DNA from: Nannocystis bainbridge
GTDB lineage: Bacteria > Myxococcota_A > Polyangia > Nannocystales > Nannocystaceae
Assembly (NCBI RefSeq): GCF_028368995.1
Contig: NZ_JAQNDL010000001.1
Span: 1,116,001 to 1,180,000 of the forward strand
Length of the DNA: 64,000 nt
Direction of reading: 5' to 3'
Position 1 is the first letter of the stretch. The number at the start of each line of letters is the position of its first letter. Below the pieces are notes generated by a model. The model did no database searches, was not told the origin of the DNA, and was given only the letters and a program-made list of their open reading frames with translations. The position numbers and the translations under genes were made by a program. Below are positions 53,501 through 60,862 of this stretch, one piece after another.

Positions 53501-53940
53501 GCGCGGTTGCGATGTGGACGCTGGATCGCCTCCTGAACCTGTTCCGCTACGCAGACGGGGCGCGAGGAGAAGTTCACTGCTTGGAGCCCAACCGCGCTGG
53601 AGGGCTCACCACCTCGGTGGACCAGGTCCTGGGCGCACGGACGCCCCCAGACGACCTGGATCGCGCCACCGCCATGAAGTTTCGGGAGTGGTGCGAGCAA
53701 AGGAGCCAAGGGCGGAAGTTGCAGCTGAAGTTCAGGCACCGGCGAGCCGCCCACGAAATCGGACATCAGCGGAAACTAGAGGTCGCGTTCAAGCCCGGCG
53801 GCCAGCTGTCCCGCATCGTGGCTCTGTTCGATCATGGCCTGGATTGGGTCCGCCCCATTGATGGCCGGAATACTCAGCCCTGGACCAGGCAACCCATGAG
53901 AGCAGAGGCCTCGCACATCGTCGTCCTAGCGCTCCCATAG
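47548..53940 (+). CDS. druE: DruE-like DEAD/DEAH helicase with DUF1998 region
   Basis: 2130 residues; ATG 47548 overlaps the druH stop and follows CCGGAG. Superfamily 2 helicase motifs: Walker A SAGTGSGKTESF (about 128-139), motif Ib region VTNFSMLEYML, DEAH-type box VLDEAHVYAG (about 285-295), motif III TSATLGG (about 324), and motif VI QRGGRAGRRTDGSS (about 1095-1110). Cys-rich zinc-type sites are present: LCRSCGCPMLRVW (about 570), RCPHCKIEKAEL, CSQCHFVTFEDN with CEVCEHK (about 1405-1430), and CQACGLA. The DUF1998-like part includes VIYDSSGSGLLAHL near 1665. The last 300 residues are unassigned. This is the shared core protein of Druantia anti-phage systems. Alternative: a helicase of a related DISARM- or MrfA-like group. 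The frame is fully intact. Confidence 0.8.
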   Translation: MNSSATRPHYQFDAFGAQRKLRERLADFLLDSFNVRDPELAHRLHRDWATSTRQSDRLFAPMLVQGAFPFPPDKTPVDLQSPSLSARDPERPLHPRTIKLLAAAGIDYPLYKHQVETIRHAAAGKTVILSAGTGSGKTESFLIPVIDRLFWDHELGLDDISQPGIRAMIIYPLNALVNNQVERILELLRDEADLTFAFYTSRLKESRTAAERQYHNLGREVPPDCQIIDRKSLRGLGDAGKSRQGPPHILVTNFSMLEYMLIRPLDHSIFRHIMYDGRPRLRAIVLDEAHVYAGAQAAEIHMLLRRAALRFGTHLEDIQGYATSATLGGDDEGKTLHKLAADMFSSPRERVASIVGHRYLPSEGSPVRTDLGPLQIPDAPPDAPPLVPEDLQTVHFDAKGNPDDLVRDDAAAHKAARACVELGLATADEIPGLVAKSESRPALLLHHVLSRHPGLVELRRWLFEGDGGGEKHETRYLHEVVHKLFPTASASAGAERATYALLQLGSLARLTAKRHPYIPARMHLFVRTPAGVWVKPKRDGADSPTWPWGSLTTQPPAEIAEDDPWLRLYLCRSCGCPMLRVWEKAGAVQAPLLFATPASQGTVKMAHFSSDTSRRLPDSWGGQPVDLVPVIAGDDDRYESLALDRCPHCKIEKAELEDLQLPARAALPALVDGIYPSLGEIPQSSDTLPGGGRRMLAFSDSRQGAARLAVEIERTHDIGVNRQLLWRLLATLGPESDDGQVKFSDLHAALVADPSLRQRAEASAVEDAPDDDFLHNLATVSIFEELSTPPVTRGNTLELLGLVEVSYPGLRQLKLPTELRGALSEAAWHDLLATVLDYARSRGAVKRESLRSEFSGKSDSLYDLLPLPHKDRFIVLASKQQGVQRQRTAAPPSDESDRTIPLHSTQGRLLNFARRLHERHPLPVDAEALLRAVWDALLAGAENPVCKRWLKKSAAGPGTGSETGLQIDLKHLQFKAHLDGPPFIEPVTGRLQFRSVLGVSPQPDNPHPLRPLDDEERQRWASRHAVRRVRDHQLLGLWSVEHTAQLEVDELEEQERKFREGKRNFMSSSTTMEMGIDLGGLTLVLLANVPPGPANYWQRGGRAGRRTDGSSLVLTLAQPRPHDQRVFAEPRAFLERPIVPPQVRLDSRALLLRHVNAFLLAEFFRAVVVPQGGGNPLRAFGYVGEFILDPAPHHAVAAALRDRLAIDKDETLADVFLRWLDLLPADEPLMQVVCERLIVGTCLANEPLEALVRVCAAAFTHARDRARREESVLKQQEQRERDLGEGKRDDKYLRLLERQKKHLAREPLLSYLVRNDFLPRFGFPIEVVRLDTTYKVSWRDDDDVHPDEDGAALRMERSLDLALSEYAPGGEVIAKKRVHRVAGLVPNWLAEEAGPATRRYFSECSQCHFVTFEDNTQPQQCEVCEHKTESFLEFLDRSARMSSKKAAKERADAGDEEADGTPQPSPVRSYLVPAGFAVKFGKGPRRLAGSVKRMPAPKATIGPSHSPPSEIIAGALAMGFTPKSSLFIRSEGQVAYTSRSVGTRYGFGYRICQACGLAAPEKDWDKQPPGEYRGHELLRWTRKCEHGDRSWVHEVLGIQQSVDAYRVRLLGDLAPPTSGFSDAEKFFLSLAVCMQQAAAEKLAVDPRVLQPTIATYRDDLGQAGTEAVIYDSSGSGLLAHLDEEPLGLIQKVCELLDTRDFAAFVQFDNQFLVEQGRLDIHWLRRHLIEDEGRRVRLMKGSAMFEREGAAPLRGMTPRMAAQNLIDDDALTVSLQAAELDESAFEPGQVLRAVWARAVRGSQRAGRVRLQIGRLPELRGDPGQLLLASRLAQLVELGVELAHVSSTALPPLEEDCWNVLARSPRGVRVLGGMSTSGDTLGAWKGPAFGRAWLKDGFAVESAQELAAKLAWEQFEERWSRASLVSADALRPGPEQRQWVLVIPGGDTSPEATNISAILEDRTGLGRLAELGEVTSVTYRDRYIERSAVAMWTLDRLLNLFRYADGARGEVHCLEPNRAGGLTTSVDQVLGARTPPDDLDRATAMKFREWCEQRSQGRKLQLKFRHRRAAHEIGHQRKLEVAFKPGGQLSRIVALFDHGLDWVRPIDGRNTQPWTRQPMRAEASHIVVLALP

Positions 53941-54049
53941 CACAGCGTGGGCGAGAACGAGTTCGCGGAGAAGCCAATGCACTCCAGGGCGACGAGACCA
54001 CGAGAGCCAGAAGCAGGCACGCGCTCAAGACTGAACCCGGGCCCGCGCC

Positions 54050-54458
54050 CGCACCGACGCCGTCGACGCGGTGTGCCGCCTCGCCGAGGTCTCGAGGCCG
54101 GCGGCGCGCAGTTGTGCGCGCACCTGCTGCCGAGCGCGCGGGGCCTGGCCGACCTGCCCGGCGAGCTGTCGGCGTCGCTGTCGGCTCCCGACGCGCCGGG
54201 ACTCGACGACTGGGCCGCCGCGCACCAGGTCTCGCCAGCGACCGCGTGGCGGTGGTTCCACGCGCTCTACGCCGTCGCGCTGGCCCGCTACCGCGTCGGG
54301 TCGTCGAGGGCGACGAACCGCTGGCGACGATCGCCGCGACCGCCGGCTTCGCCGACCAGGCGCACATGACCCGCGACATCCGGGCGCTGACCGGCCGCAC
54401 GCCGGGCGAATGGCGGCGCGTCGGGATGCAACTTTCGTTCGAGACCGCCGCCGGGTGA
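54050..54458 (+). pseudogene. AraC-type regulator C-terminal fragment, frameshifted
   Basis: One plus frame reads GLDDWAAAHQVSPATAWRWF and HALYAVALARYRV, the first helix-turn-helix of an AraC domain. Near 54290 the frame changes and the second one follows: GDEPLATIAATAGFADQAHM and RDIRALTGRTPGEWRR, the standard AraC ending. Upstream of 54080 there is no ligand-binding domain. So only about 120 residues remain, with a small deletion in the middle. It lies just after the Druantia operon. Confidence 0.7.
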
Positions 54459-54476
54459 GCGTGCACTGTGCCGGGC

Positions 54477-54911
54477 ATGACCGCCTCTCGTGCCCCACCC
54501 GCGTTCCTCGCGTTCTCCGGCCTGCGTCTGCGCTTGTGGCCGCTCATCCTGGCCGCGCTGATCATGCAGCTGTGCCTGGTGCCCGCCCGCGAGCTGGTGC
54601 GCTGGCTGTTCCTCGAGGTCGGCCCGGGCGGGTGGGCCGATGACGCCGGGATGCTCTTATTCACGGCGATCATGCTGCAGGGCCTGTGCGGCCTGCTCAA
54701 CATCGCCGTGATGGGCCGCCTGCTGCCGCGGGCCGACCTGCACTGGCCGCCGGGCCTAAGCATGGTTGGCCTCGCCGCGGCGATCGGCGTGGTCATGGGG
54801 CTGGAGTTGCTCTTCGAAAGGCCTTTGTGGCACGGATTTCGCGCATCACCGCATCACCGCCGAACATCGGCAGGCCGTGGAAACCACAAATCAGCCACGG
54901 CAGTTTTGTAG
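54477..54911 (+). CDS. membrane protein, C-terminally truncated
   Basis: About 144 residues from ATG 54477. Three hydrophobic segments are clear: WPLILAALIMQLCLVPAREL, AGMLLFTAIMLQGLCGLLNI, and LSMVGLAAAIGVVMGLELLF, linked by short loops. After LLFERPLWHGF the sequence turns basic and low in coding character (HHRRTSAGRGNHKSATAVL) and stops at 54911, so the natural C-terminus was probably replaced at a junction near 54830. It starts 19 bp after the AraC relic. Family not recognised. Confidence 0.55.
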   Translation: MTASRAPPAFLAFSGLRLRLWPLILAALIMQLCLVPARELVRWLFLEVGPGGWADDAGMLLFTAIMLQGLCGLLNIAVMGRLLPRADLHWPPGLSMVGLAAAIGVVMGLELLFERPLWHGFRASPHHRRTSAGRGNHKSATAVL

Positions 54912-55041
54912 CTTTGCCAAATTTTTGCCAAAACCCGGGCCACTCCGGGTCACACCGGTCCGCACCGGTAAATACAGAACCCCTCAGAACGCCCGAATTC
55001 GTGGGATTGCGACCCGGTCGGGGTCTGGGCGGGCGGCCTGA
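54830..55041. other. recombination junction between two truncated genes
   Basis: On the left the membrane protein loses its coding pattern; on the right the GH44 domain begins abruptly at 55042. Between them lies AT-rich, non-coding DNA with a short near-repeat, TTTGCCAAATTTTTGCCAAA. Small palindromes such as CCGGGCCACTCCGG follow. It could be an old attachment or deletion site; no integrase is nearby. Confidence 0.5.
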
Positions 55042-55833
55042 GGGGCCCAGGGCGAGTTCCTCTCCTATTATTTGCAGGCCATGGCCGACGCCGAGGCGCA
55101 GGAGGGGCACCGCATCGTCGACGTGCTCGACCTCCACTGGTACACCGAGGTCTACGCCGACGGCCAGCGCATCACCGGCGACGACAACTCGCCCGCCTCC
55201 GTCGAAGCCCGCGTGCAGGCCCCGCGCTCGCTGTGGGACGACACCTTCCACGAGGACAGCTGGATCGCCAACGACGTCCTCCAGGGCCCCGTGCGCCTGC
55301 TGCCGTGGCTCAGGGAGCGCATCGACGAGCACTACCCCGGCACCGGCCTCGGCTTCACAGAGTACAACTACGGCGGCGGCGGCCACATCTCCGGCGCCAT
55401 CGCCCAGGCCGACGTGCTCGGCATCTTCGGCCGCGAGGCCGTGACGATGGCCGCCTACTGGGCCCTGACCGATCAGACCTCGATGATCTGGGCCGCCTTC
55501 CGCGCCTTTACCAGCTACGACGGCCAGGGCGGCAAGTTCGGCGACACCTCGATCCACGCCGCGACCTCCGACGTCGCCGCCACCAGCGTCTACGCCAGCA
55601 CCGACGTCGCCGACCCCGCGCGCACCGTGATCGTCGCCATCAACAAGACCGCGGGCCCGCTGACCGCCGCGGTCAGCCTGGCCGCCTACGCCGACTACTC
55701 GAAGGTCGCCGTGTGGCAGCTGACCGGCCCGCAGCCCGAGCTGGTCGCCGGGGCGGATGTCTCGCTGGCCGCCACCAACGCGTTCCTCTACGCGATGCCG
55801 GCTTACAGCGTCAGCGTGCTCGTCCCGCAGTGA
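55042..55833 (+). pseudogene. 5'-truncated GH44-type endoglucanase
   Basis: Readable from 55042 (QGEFLSYYLQAMADAEAQEG) to 55833, about 264 residues; possible starts are TTG 55072 or ATG 55081, neither with a ribosome site. VLDLHWYTEVYADGQRI and GLGFTEYNYGGGGHISGAIA are hallmarks of glycoside hydrolase family 44, with the Glu of TEYNYG as catalytic nucleophile. The general acid Glu, which lies earlier in the barrel, is missing, and so is the signal peptide. The C-terminal beta-sandwich (RTVIVAINKTAGPLTAAVSL) is intact. The full enzyme would be about 500-600 residues and cut beta-1,4-glucans outside the cell. This remnant is probably not active. Confidence 0.8.
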
Positions 55834-56180
55834 ACGAGCGTCGAGGCACGACCGACGACCTCGTCGCCGGTCACGCCGCACGCTGTGGCACCACCAGCGG
55901 CAGATTCACCGGGGTGATGTACGTGACGGACGACTGCTCCTGGCATACCGAGTCCCTCAGCGAGGCGCCGGAGGAGCCGACACAAGGGCCGTAGCGGAGC
56001 GCGGCGGCCGGCCGTCGAAGAACTCCACGTCGTTGCCCACCACGGACGCTCATCACGCGAGCCGGAGCCCCCCGGGACTCGCAGTCGCGCGGCCTGCGGC
56101 GTGATGGTGATCGGTCAGTGTGCGACGAACCGCGTCGTGACCAGCTCGACCTCGAGGAGCTACCAAGCGTCTCGGAGGTT
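55834..56180. other. stretch without a confident gene
   Basis: About 350 bp. A minus-strand frame (DSVCQEQSSVTYITPVNLPL) ending near 55871 looks like a possible protein tail, but nothing supports a start or a family. Confidence 0.35.
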
Positions 56181-56505
56181 AGAGGTGGACGACGACGAGA
56201 ATTTCGAAGAGCGGGGAGCGCTGCTCGTGGGCCCGGAAGTGCCGAGACGCGGCAGGTTCACGCGGCGACGTCGCGTCCTACCTCACCACCGGGGCCGAAT
56301 CCGCGTTCGTGTGGTATTGGCCCAAGCGCGGCGACTGGGAGGCCAAGGAGTGCGTTGCCCGGCTCGCCGCCGCCTCGCTGCCACGCACGACGCCCGCCGA
56401 CGAGGTCGTGGCCGGCCTGCGCGCCCGCGGCCTCGACGAACGCGAAGCCCAGGCGGTCCAGCGCTGGCTCGGCCCCGACACGACGCTCCTGCTGCCGGCC
56501 TGATC
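56181..56505 (+). pseudogene. two joined gene fragments, the first related to the IS66-linked protein
   Basis: From 56181 one frame reads VDDDENFEERGALLVGPEVP and RRGRFT, clearly related to the protein coupled to IS66 tnpA at 25227-25490. At about 56260 a second fragment begins in another frame: GDVASYLTTGAESAFVWYWP, EAKECVARLAAASLPRTTPA, AVQRWLGPDTTLLLPA with stop at 56503. The second has no recognisable family and looks like a protein C-terminus. Neither part has a proper start. Confidence 0.55.
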
Positions 56506-56574
56506 GCAGCGCCGTCGAACCAGCACACGCCGGCGAGGACGCGAAGGCAGGGCGATTTGGTACAGTCCGCGCCC

Positions 56575-57108
56575 ATGTCGTTCGTGGTCCGTCCCTTCGC
56601 CGCCTGCCTCGCCGCGTTCGAGGCCCTCGAGCCTCTCAAGACCAGGGCCAAGAAGCATCGCCCCGTCACCCGACAGGATGCCGCGCACTACGCGTCGAGC
56701 GGCGCGTGGTCGCGCCACGATCTCTCCAAGTTCCCGAAGTCGGGGCCGCAGGAGTCGCTCCACCAGTTCGCGGACCTCGAGTTCTCCGGCATCACGGAGC
56801 TCGATGACGGACCTCGCTTCGTCCAGTGGGCGAACTTCGGCAACGCCGTCGGCACCTGGAACGCGGTCGACGACGACGGCTCGTGGCAATGCGTCCCCGG
56901 CGCGTGGATCGTGGCGCTCTGCGAGCTCGGGCGCGACGACGACGACTTCGGGAACACCCTCGACGTCGCCTTCGCGTGCTGGCGCGTCGAGGACGGCTAT
57001 GCGGTGATGATCACGCCGTACGGCGGCGCCGCGACCCGTATCCCTGCGGTCTCGGGCATCCCCTGGCCCGAGGCGTTCAAGGAGTCGCGGCTCTGGTACG
57101 GTGAGTAG
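56575..57108 (+). CDS. hypothetical SMI1-like or unclassified soluble protein
   Basis: 177 residues from ATG 56575 (MSFVVRPFAACLAAFEALEP). No signal peptide. The middle is acidic and aromatic (HQFADLEFSGITELDDGPRF, VQWANFGNAVGTWNAVDDDG) and ends with a mixed domain (VAFACWRVEDGYAVMITPYG, GIPWPEAFKESRLWYG). The alternation of Trp/Gly strands and acidic helices recalls small immunity-type proteins such as SMI1/KNR4, but no motif confirms that. The gene is intact, in normal codon use, and converges on the beta-rich protein gene at 57178. Possible immunity role is a guess. Confidence 0.6.
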   Translation: MSFVVRPFAACLAAFEALEPLKTRAKKHRPVTRQDAAHYASSGAWSRHDLSKFPKSGPQESLHQFADLEFSGITELDDGPRFVQWANFGNAVGTWNAVDDDGSWQCVPGAWIVALCELGRDDDDFGNTLDVAFACWRVEDGYAVMITPYGGAATRIPAVSGIPWPEAFKESRLWYGE

Positions 57109-57177
57109 TGCGCCGGGTGCTGCGATGCGGTCGCGGATCGCCGCGCGCACCCATGCACGGGCGCTGGCGGGGCCCGC

Positions 57178-59703
57178 TCAGCTGAGGCGGGCGATCGAGG
57201 CCGGGTCGACGAAGAACATGATCTTCCACGGCTGGGAGCCGGGGTCGATCGGCTTGACGCCGTTGGCCGGCTGGCGGGCGTAGTCGCTGAAGCACATCAC
57301 CTCCTGCGCCCAGCGGGCGTCGGCCGGCATGAAGTACAGCCGGAAGGTGTAGGCGCACACCTGGCCGGGCCGGGTGGCCTGCGGGAAGTTCTCGATCGAC
57401 GCCGAGATCCCCCATCCCTCCGTGCGCTCGGAGTTCCGGCGATAGCCGCCGCCGACGCCGATCGACACCCCGGCCTCGAGGTACGACTTGAGCTCGAGCC
57501 CGGCCACGTTGACGAGGTTGTCCCAGGTGAGGGCGGCATAGAATTCGCTGTCGACGGTGGTGCCCCACTCCTGGAAGTCGAAGCTGCTCATGTCGACGCG
57601 GGTCTCGTTGACGCCGTCGTTGGTGACCGCGAACTCGAGGTAGTTGCGACCGCCGGGGCCGATCCGCAGGGCGCGCCGCTGGACCACGCGCTCGAAGTAA
57701 TTCTCGTAGTCCGCGCCGAACGGATCGTCGGCGCCGGGGTTGGCGGCCTGCCAGGCGCGGTAGGCGGCGGCCATGCGCTGGTCGACGCTCGCCGGCGCAT
57801 AGCTGGCGAGGTCGCCGGGGGTGAAGGCGTAGTTCGCGGTGTAGTTGGCCGCCAGCGCGACCATGTCCTCGGGCATGAAGGTGACCATGCTCGGGCGGGC
57901 GGGCAGGACCCCGGGGCGCTGCGGGTCTTCGAAGACGAGGGCGAGGCAGACGATCGCCAGCGCCGAGCCGGAGACATAGCCCTGGTCGCTCAGGACCGGC
58001 GGCGCGTCCTCGCTGGGGGCGCCGCTCGGCAGCACGCGGGTGAGGCCGATGACGTTGGCGACGTTGGCCTGCGCGGTCCCGCTGCGCCAGATGTGATCGT
58101 AGGCGAACTCGACCGAGAGCGAGGTCTTGATCCCGACCATCTCGGTCAGCTTCTCCAGCGTCTTCGACACCTCGACCTCGACGCCGAGCGAGAAGCCCGC
58201 CTCCGCGTCCCACTCGTCGTCGATGCCGCCGGCGATGCTGAAGCTGGTGTTGACGCCAAACGAGCCCTTGACGGTGATCTCGTGCGTCTTGGTGTCCTGC
58301 TCGGTCGTGCCGTAGGTGACGCGGCCGATCGGCTTGTAGAGGTCCCACGAGGTCACGGTGCCGCCCTGGCTCATCATCGCCAGGTTCTCGGCCGGGACCG
58401 GCAGCGGACCGTCGACGACGCCCTTCATCGCCAGCGCCTGCTGACGCGCGTCCGGGTTGGCGCGGTCGTCGACGTAGAGCTCGTTCACGGTGGTGACGAT
58501 GTGCCGCGTGCCGTAGAACTGGATGCACACCAGGACCGAGCCGCTGGCGGTGCGGTTGGTGAAGGTCATGCGATAGAGGTCGGTGGCCACGGTGTCGAGC
58601 ACCGTCGCGCCGGGGTCGGCCGAGGTGGCGAGCTGGGCCTGCCGCGGCGAACCGGCGGCGTAGACCACCTGCGGCGCGTACTTCGAGGGCACGGGGGTGC
58701 CGTCGGCCTCGACCACCGTGAGCGCGCCGACCTGATAGCTGCCGTCGGCCTGCATGAGCGGCGCTCGCTGGAGCTGCGAGGCGGTGTTGCTCGAGTAGAC
58801 GTACATCGTGTTCGACGCGTCGAGGTCGAGCATCGGCAGCAGCTCCGTGCTGGGGAGGGTCGCCGAGCCGGTGTAGGAGGTCGTGGTCGGCACGCCGGAG
58901 GTGATGTCGAGGAACCACGTGCAGAGCATGCGGGCGGAGGTCCAGTCGACGGCGACGAACACCACCGGGGCGGAGCTGTTGGTGCCCCGGCCGGTCATGC
59001 CGATCGGCGCGCCCTGGGCGTCGACGACGCACGGCAGCACGGTCCAGGCGGCGGACAGCGAGGCCTGGCCGGTGACCGCGAGCGGGAGCTCCAGGGTGTA
59101 GGAGGGGTTCGCCAGCTCGCCGGGCCACACCTGGCCGCTGCCGCTGGCGGCCGGCGCGATCGCGTCCGGCGCGAAGCTGTTGAAGTAGAGGTTGCAATCG
59201 TGATCGACGTTGCTCATCCAGCCGAGCACGATCCTGTCCTTGAAGACATATCCGGTCACGGCGTGGGCGACGCCCGTGGCGACGCTGGCCCCGGCGATCC
59301 GGAAGGCCGGCTCCCACAGGTCCTCGCCGGCCGAGCGGGTGCCCAGCAGCGCGCCCGTGGCGTCGACCCAGAACAGGTAGATCCGCGGGCCGACGGTCAA
59401 TGCGAACAGGCCCTGGGCGCCGAGGATCGGGTCGCCCGCGGGGGTCTCGCCGGCGGCGACCGCCTCGCGGTAGCCGGCCAGGCTCGGCACCGTGACCTCG
59501 ATCGGCGCGGCCCAGGCGTCGGGGTTGGTGAACGCCTCGGCGTCGACGAACGTGGCGTCGAAGGTGGTCCGCCACACGACCACGGTGGCGTCGCTGCCGC
59601 TCCGCGGGCCGCGATAGAAGTACCAGATCTTGCCCGGGAGCGCCGTCGCGGCGCCTGTCTCCAATTGAGTCGCACCCGACAATTGATAGGCTGCGTCGTA
59701 CAT
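57178..59703 (-). CDS. large beta-rich protein, candidate pore-forming or surface toxin
   Basis: 841 residues; ATG 59703 is preceded by GTGAGGAGATGAGACG, a strong ribosome site. There is no classical signal peptide or hydrophobic helix. The N-terminal 400 residues alternate strands in propeller- or lectin-like fashion (LPGKIWYFYRGPRSGSDATV, GLFALTVGPRIYLFWVDATG). About residues 460-540 show amphipathic strands with alternating polar and apolar residues (VNTSFSIAGGIDDEWDAEAG, FSLGVEVEVSKTLEKLTEMV), a pattern seen in membrane-inserting hairpins of aerolysin-like toxins. A second such run lies near 735-765 (AGVSIGVGGGYRRNSERTEG). It follows the GH25 lysozyme gene by 108 bp on the same strand, below a sigma/kinase pair. 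Function is inferred; no family recognised. Confidence 0.8.
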   Translation of the reverse strand: MYDAAYQLSGATQLETGAATALPGKIWYFYRGPRSGSDATVVVWRTTFDATFVDAEAFTNPDAWAAPIEVTVPSLAGYREAVAAGETPAGDPILGAQGLFALTVGPRIYLFWVDATGALLGTRSAGEDLWEPAFRIAGASVATGVAHAVTGYVFKDRIVLGWMSNVDHDCNLYFNSFAPDAIAPAASGSGQVWPGELANPSYTLELPLAVTGQASLSAAWTVLPCVVDAQGAPIGMTGRGTNSSAPVVFVAVDWTSARMLCTWFLDITSGVPTTTSYTGSATLPSTELLPMLDLDASNTMYVYSSNTASQLQRAPLMQADGSYQVGALTVVEADGTPVPSKYAPQVVYAAGSPRQAQLATSADPGATVLDTVATDLYRMTFTNRTASGSVLVCIQFYGTRHIVTTVNELYVDDRANPDARQQALAMKGVVDGPLPVPAENLAMMSQGGTVTSWDLYKPIGRVTYGTTEQDTKTHEITVKGSFGVNTSFSIAGGIDDEWDAEAGFSLGVEVEVSKTLEKLTEMVGIKTSLSVEFAYDHIWRSGTAQANVANVIGLTRVLPSGAPSEDAPPVLSDQGYVSGSALAIVCLALVFEDPQRPGVLPARPSMVTFMPEDMVALAANYTANYAFTPGDLASYAPASVDQRMAAAYRAWQAANPGADDPFGADYENYFERVVQRRALRIGPGGRNYLEFAVTNDGVNETRVDMSSFDFQEWGTTVDSEFYAALTWDNLVNVAGLELKSYLEAGVSIGVGGGYRRNSERTEGWGISASIENFPQATRPGQVCAYTFRLYFMPADARWAQEVMCFSDYARQPANGVKPIDPGSQPWKIMFFVDPASIARLS

Positions 59704-59811
59704 CGTCTCATCTCCTCACTGTCACGATTCACACGTCCACACCGCCGCGACGCGGCGCCGGCGAACACCGCCGGGCGCCCGCGCGGCGCGGTCACACCAT
59801 TCGATTCAGAA

Positions 59812-60825
59812 TCAGCGGATGCCGCTGTTGATCAAGCAGAACCAGGTCGCGTCGTCGATCCGGGCGTCGTCGGCGAGCCCGAGGCCGCGCTTGAACTGGC
59901 GCAGCGCGGCCTCCGTCTGCGCGCCGAAGTAGCCGTCGGGCCGCCCGGTGGTCCGCGACACCAGCCCGTCGGGCCCGAAACCGAGGGCCAGCAAGCAGCC
60001 CTGGACGCGCGCGGTGTACGGGTGGCTGGCGCCGGCGAGCGTCGAGAGGTCGACGGGGGGCGGCCAGGGTTGGGTCGGCAGGGTCGCGGCCGGCGGCGTC
60101 GCGGCGGCCAGCGCCGACAGCAATGATTCGTCGCCCATCAAGCGATCGATGTCGACATCGCCGTCGACGCCGGGGACCCGGCCGTAATAGGCGAACTCGC
60201 CGCCGCCGCTCCATTGCCAGATCGCGGCGGGCCAGGGGGCGCGCGCCGGATCGCTGGGGATCCGCGGCGGCGTCGCGGCCGGGTCGGCGCCGCGCGACGT
60301 GTAGCCGACCTGCCACAGCGGCACGCCGGCGCTGGCGAAGCGGTCGGTGTCCCCGGCCTGGTAGCGCCACACGTTGGCGCCGGTGTAGATCATCCCGCGG
60401 CGGCCGGTCTCGGCCACGAGGACGCCGAGGAAGCCGTCGATCCACTCGCTGTGATCGGCGGTGCCGCAGCTCTCGTCGTCGCAGTACTTCTCGAAGTCGA
60501 GCGCGGGCTCGAGGTAGCCGCTCGTCAGCGAGAGGCCGCACTCCGCGGCGGCCGCGGCGAGGACGCGCGAGAACTGGCCGGCCTCGTCCTCGCCGCCGCT
60601 GCGCCCGGGGTGATTGTCGGGGCGCGCGAAGTGGTAGGCGCCGGCGTAGAACGGCAGGCCCCCGGGCGGCAGCGCGGCCACGGCGGCGAGGGTGCGGCGG
60701 AATGCGCAGTCCTCGTAATCGACCCCCTCGGTCGCCTTGGCGACGCAGAAGCGGAAGCCCGCGGCGCGCACCGCCGCGACGTCGATCGGGCCCTGGTTGT
60801 GACTGACATCGATGCCCTGGATCAT
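59812..60825 (-). CDS. GH25 lysozyme with C-terminal peptidoglycan-binding domain
   Basis: 337 residues from ATG 60825 (MIQGIDVSHNQGPIDVAAVR), the standard start of GH25 muramidases; longer open frame upstream is a shadow of the kinase gene. Catalytic acidic residues are in GIDVSHNQG and LEPALDFEKY. KATEGVDYEDCAFRRTLAAV, AYHFARPDN and PLWQVGYTSRG are family blocks. From about 280, YTARVQGCLLALGFGPDGLV and GYFGAQTEAALRQFKRGLGL form a PG_binding_1 domain. No signal peptide, so export would need another route (contractile system, lysis or partner protein). It cuts MurNAc-GlcNAc bonds; prey killing fits a predatory myxobacterium. It sits between kinase and beta-rich protein. Confidence 0.92.
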   Translation of the reverse strand: MIQGIDVSHNQGPIDVAAVRAAGFRFCVAKATEGVDYEDCAFRRTLAAVAALPPGGLPFYAGAYHFARPDNHPGRSGGEDEAGQFSRVLAAAAAECGLSLTSGYLEPALDFEKYCDDESCGTADHSEWIDGFLGVLVAETGRRGMIYTGANVWRYQAGDTDRFASAGVPLWQVGYTSRGADPAATPPRIPSDPARAPWPAAIWQWSGGGEFAYYGRVPGVDGDVDIDRLMGDESLLSALAAATPPAATLPTQPWPPPVDLSTLAGASHPYTARVQGCLLALGFGPDGLVSRTTGRPDGYFGAQTEAALRQFKRGLGLADDARIDDATWFCLINSGIR

Positions 60826-60862
60826 GGTCCCGCTCGGGGAGTCGCGGCGATCGTCGGCTTGA

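Noticed and set aside
54830..55041. Possible tRNA or phage attachment site
   Set aside because: No cloverleaf can be drawn and no integrase gene lies nearby; only a short near-repeat is present.
58093..60126. Plus-strand open frame of 677 codons
   Set aside because: Mirror of the beta-rich protein and lysozyme genes; His/Gly/Arg-rich with no domain.
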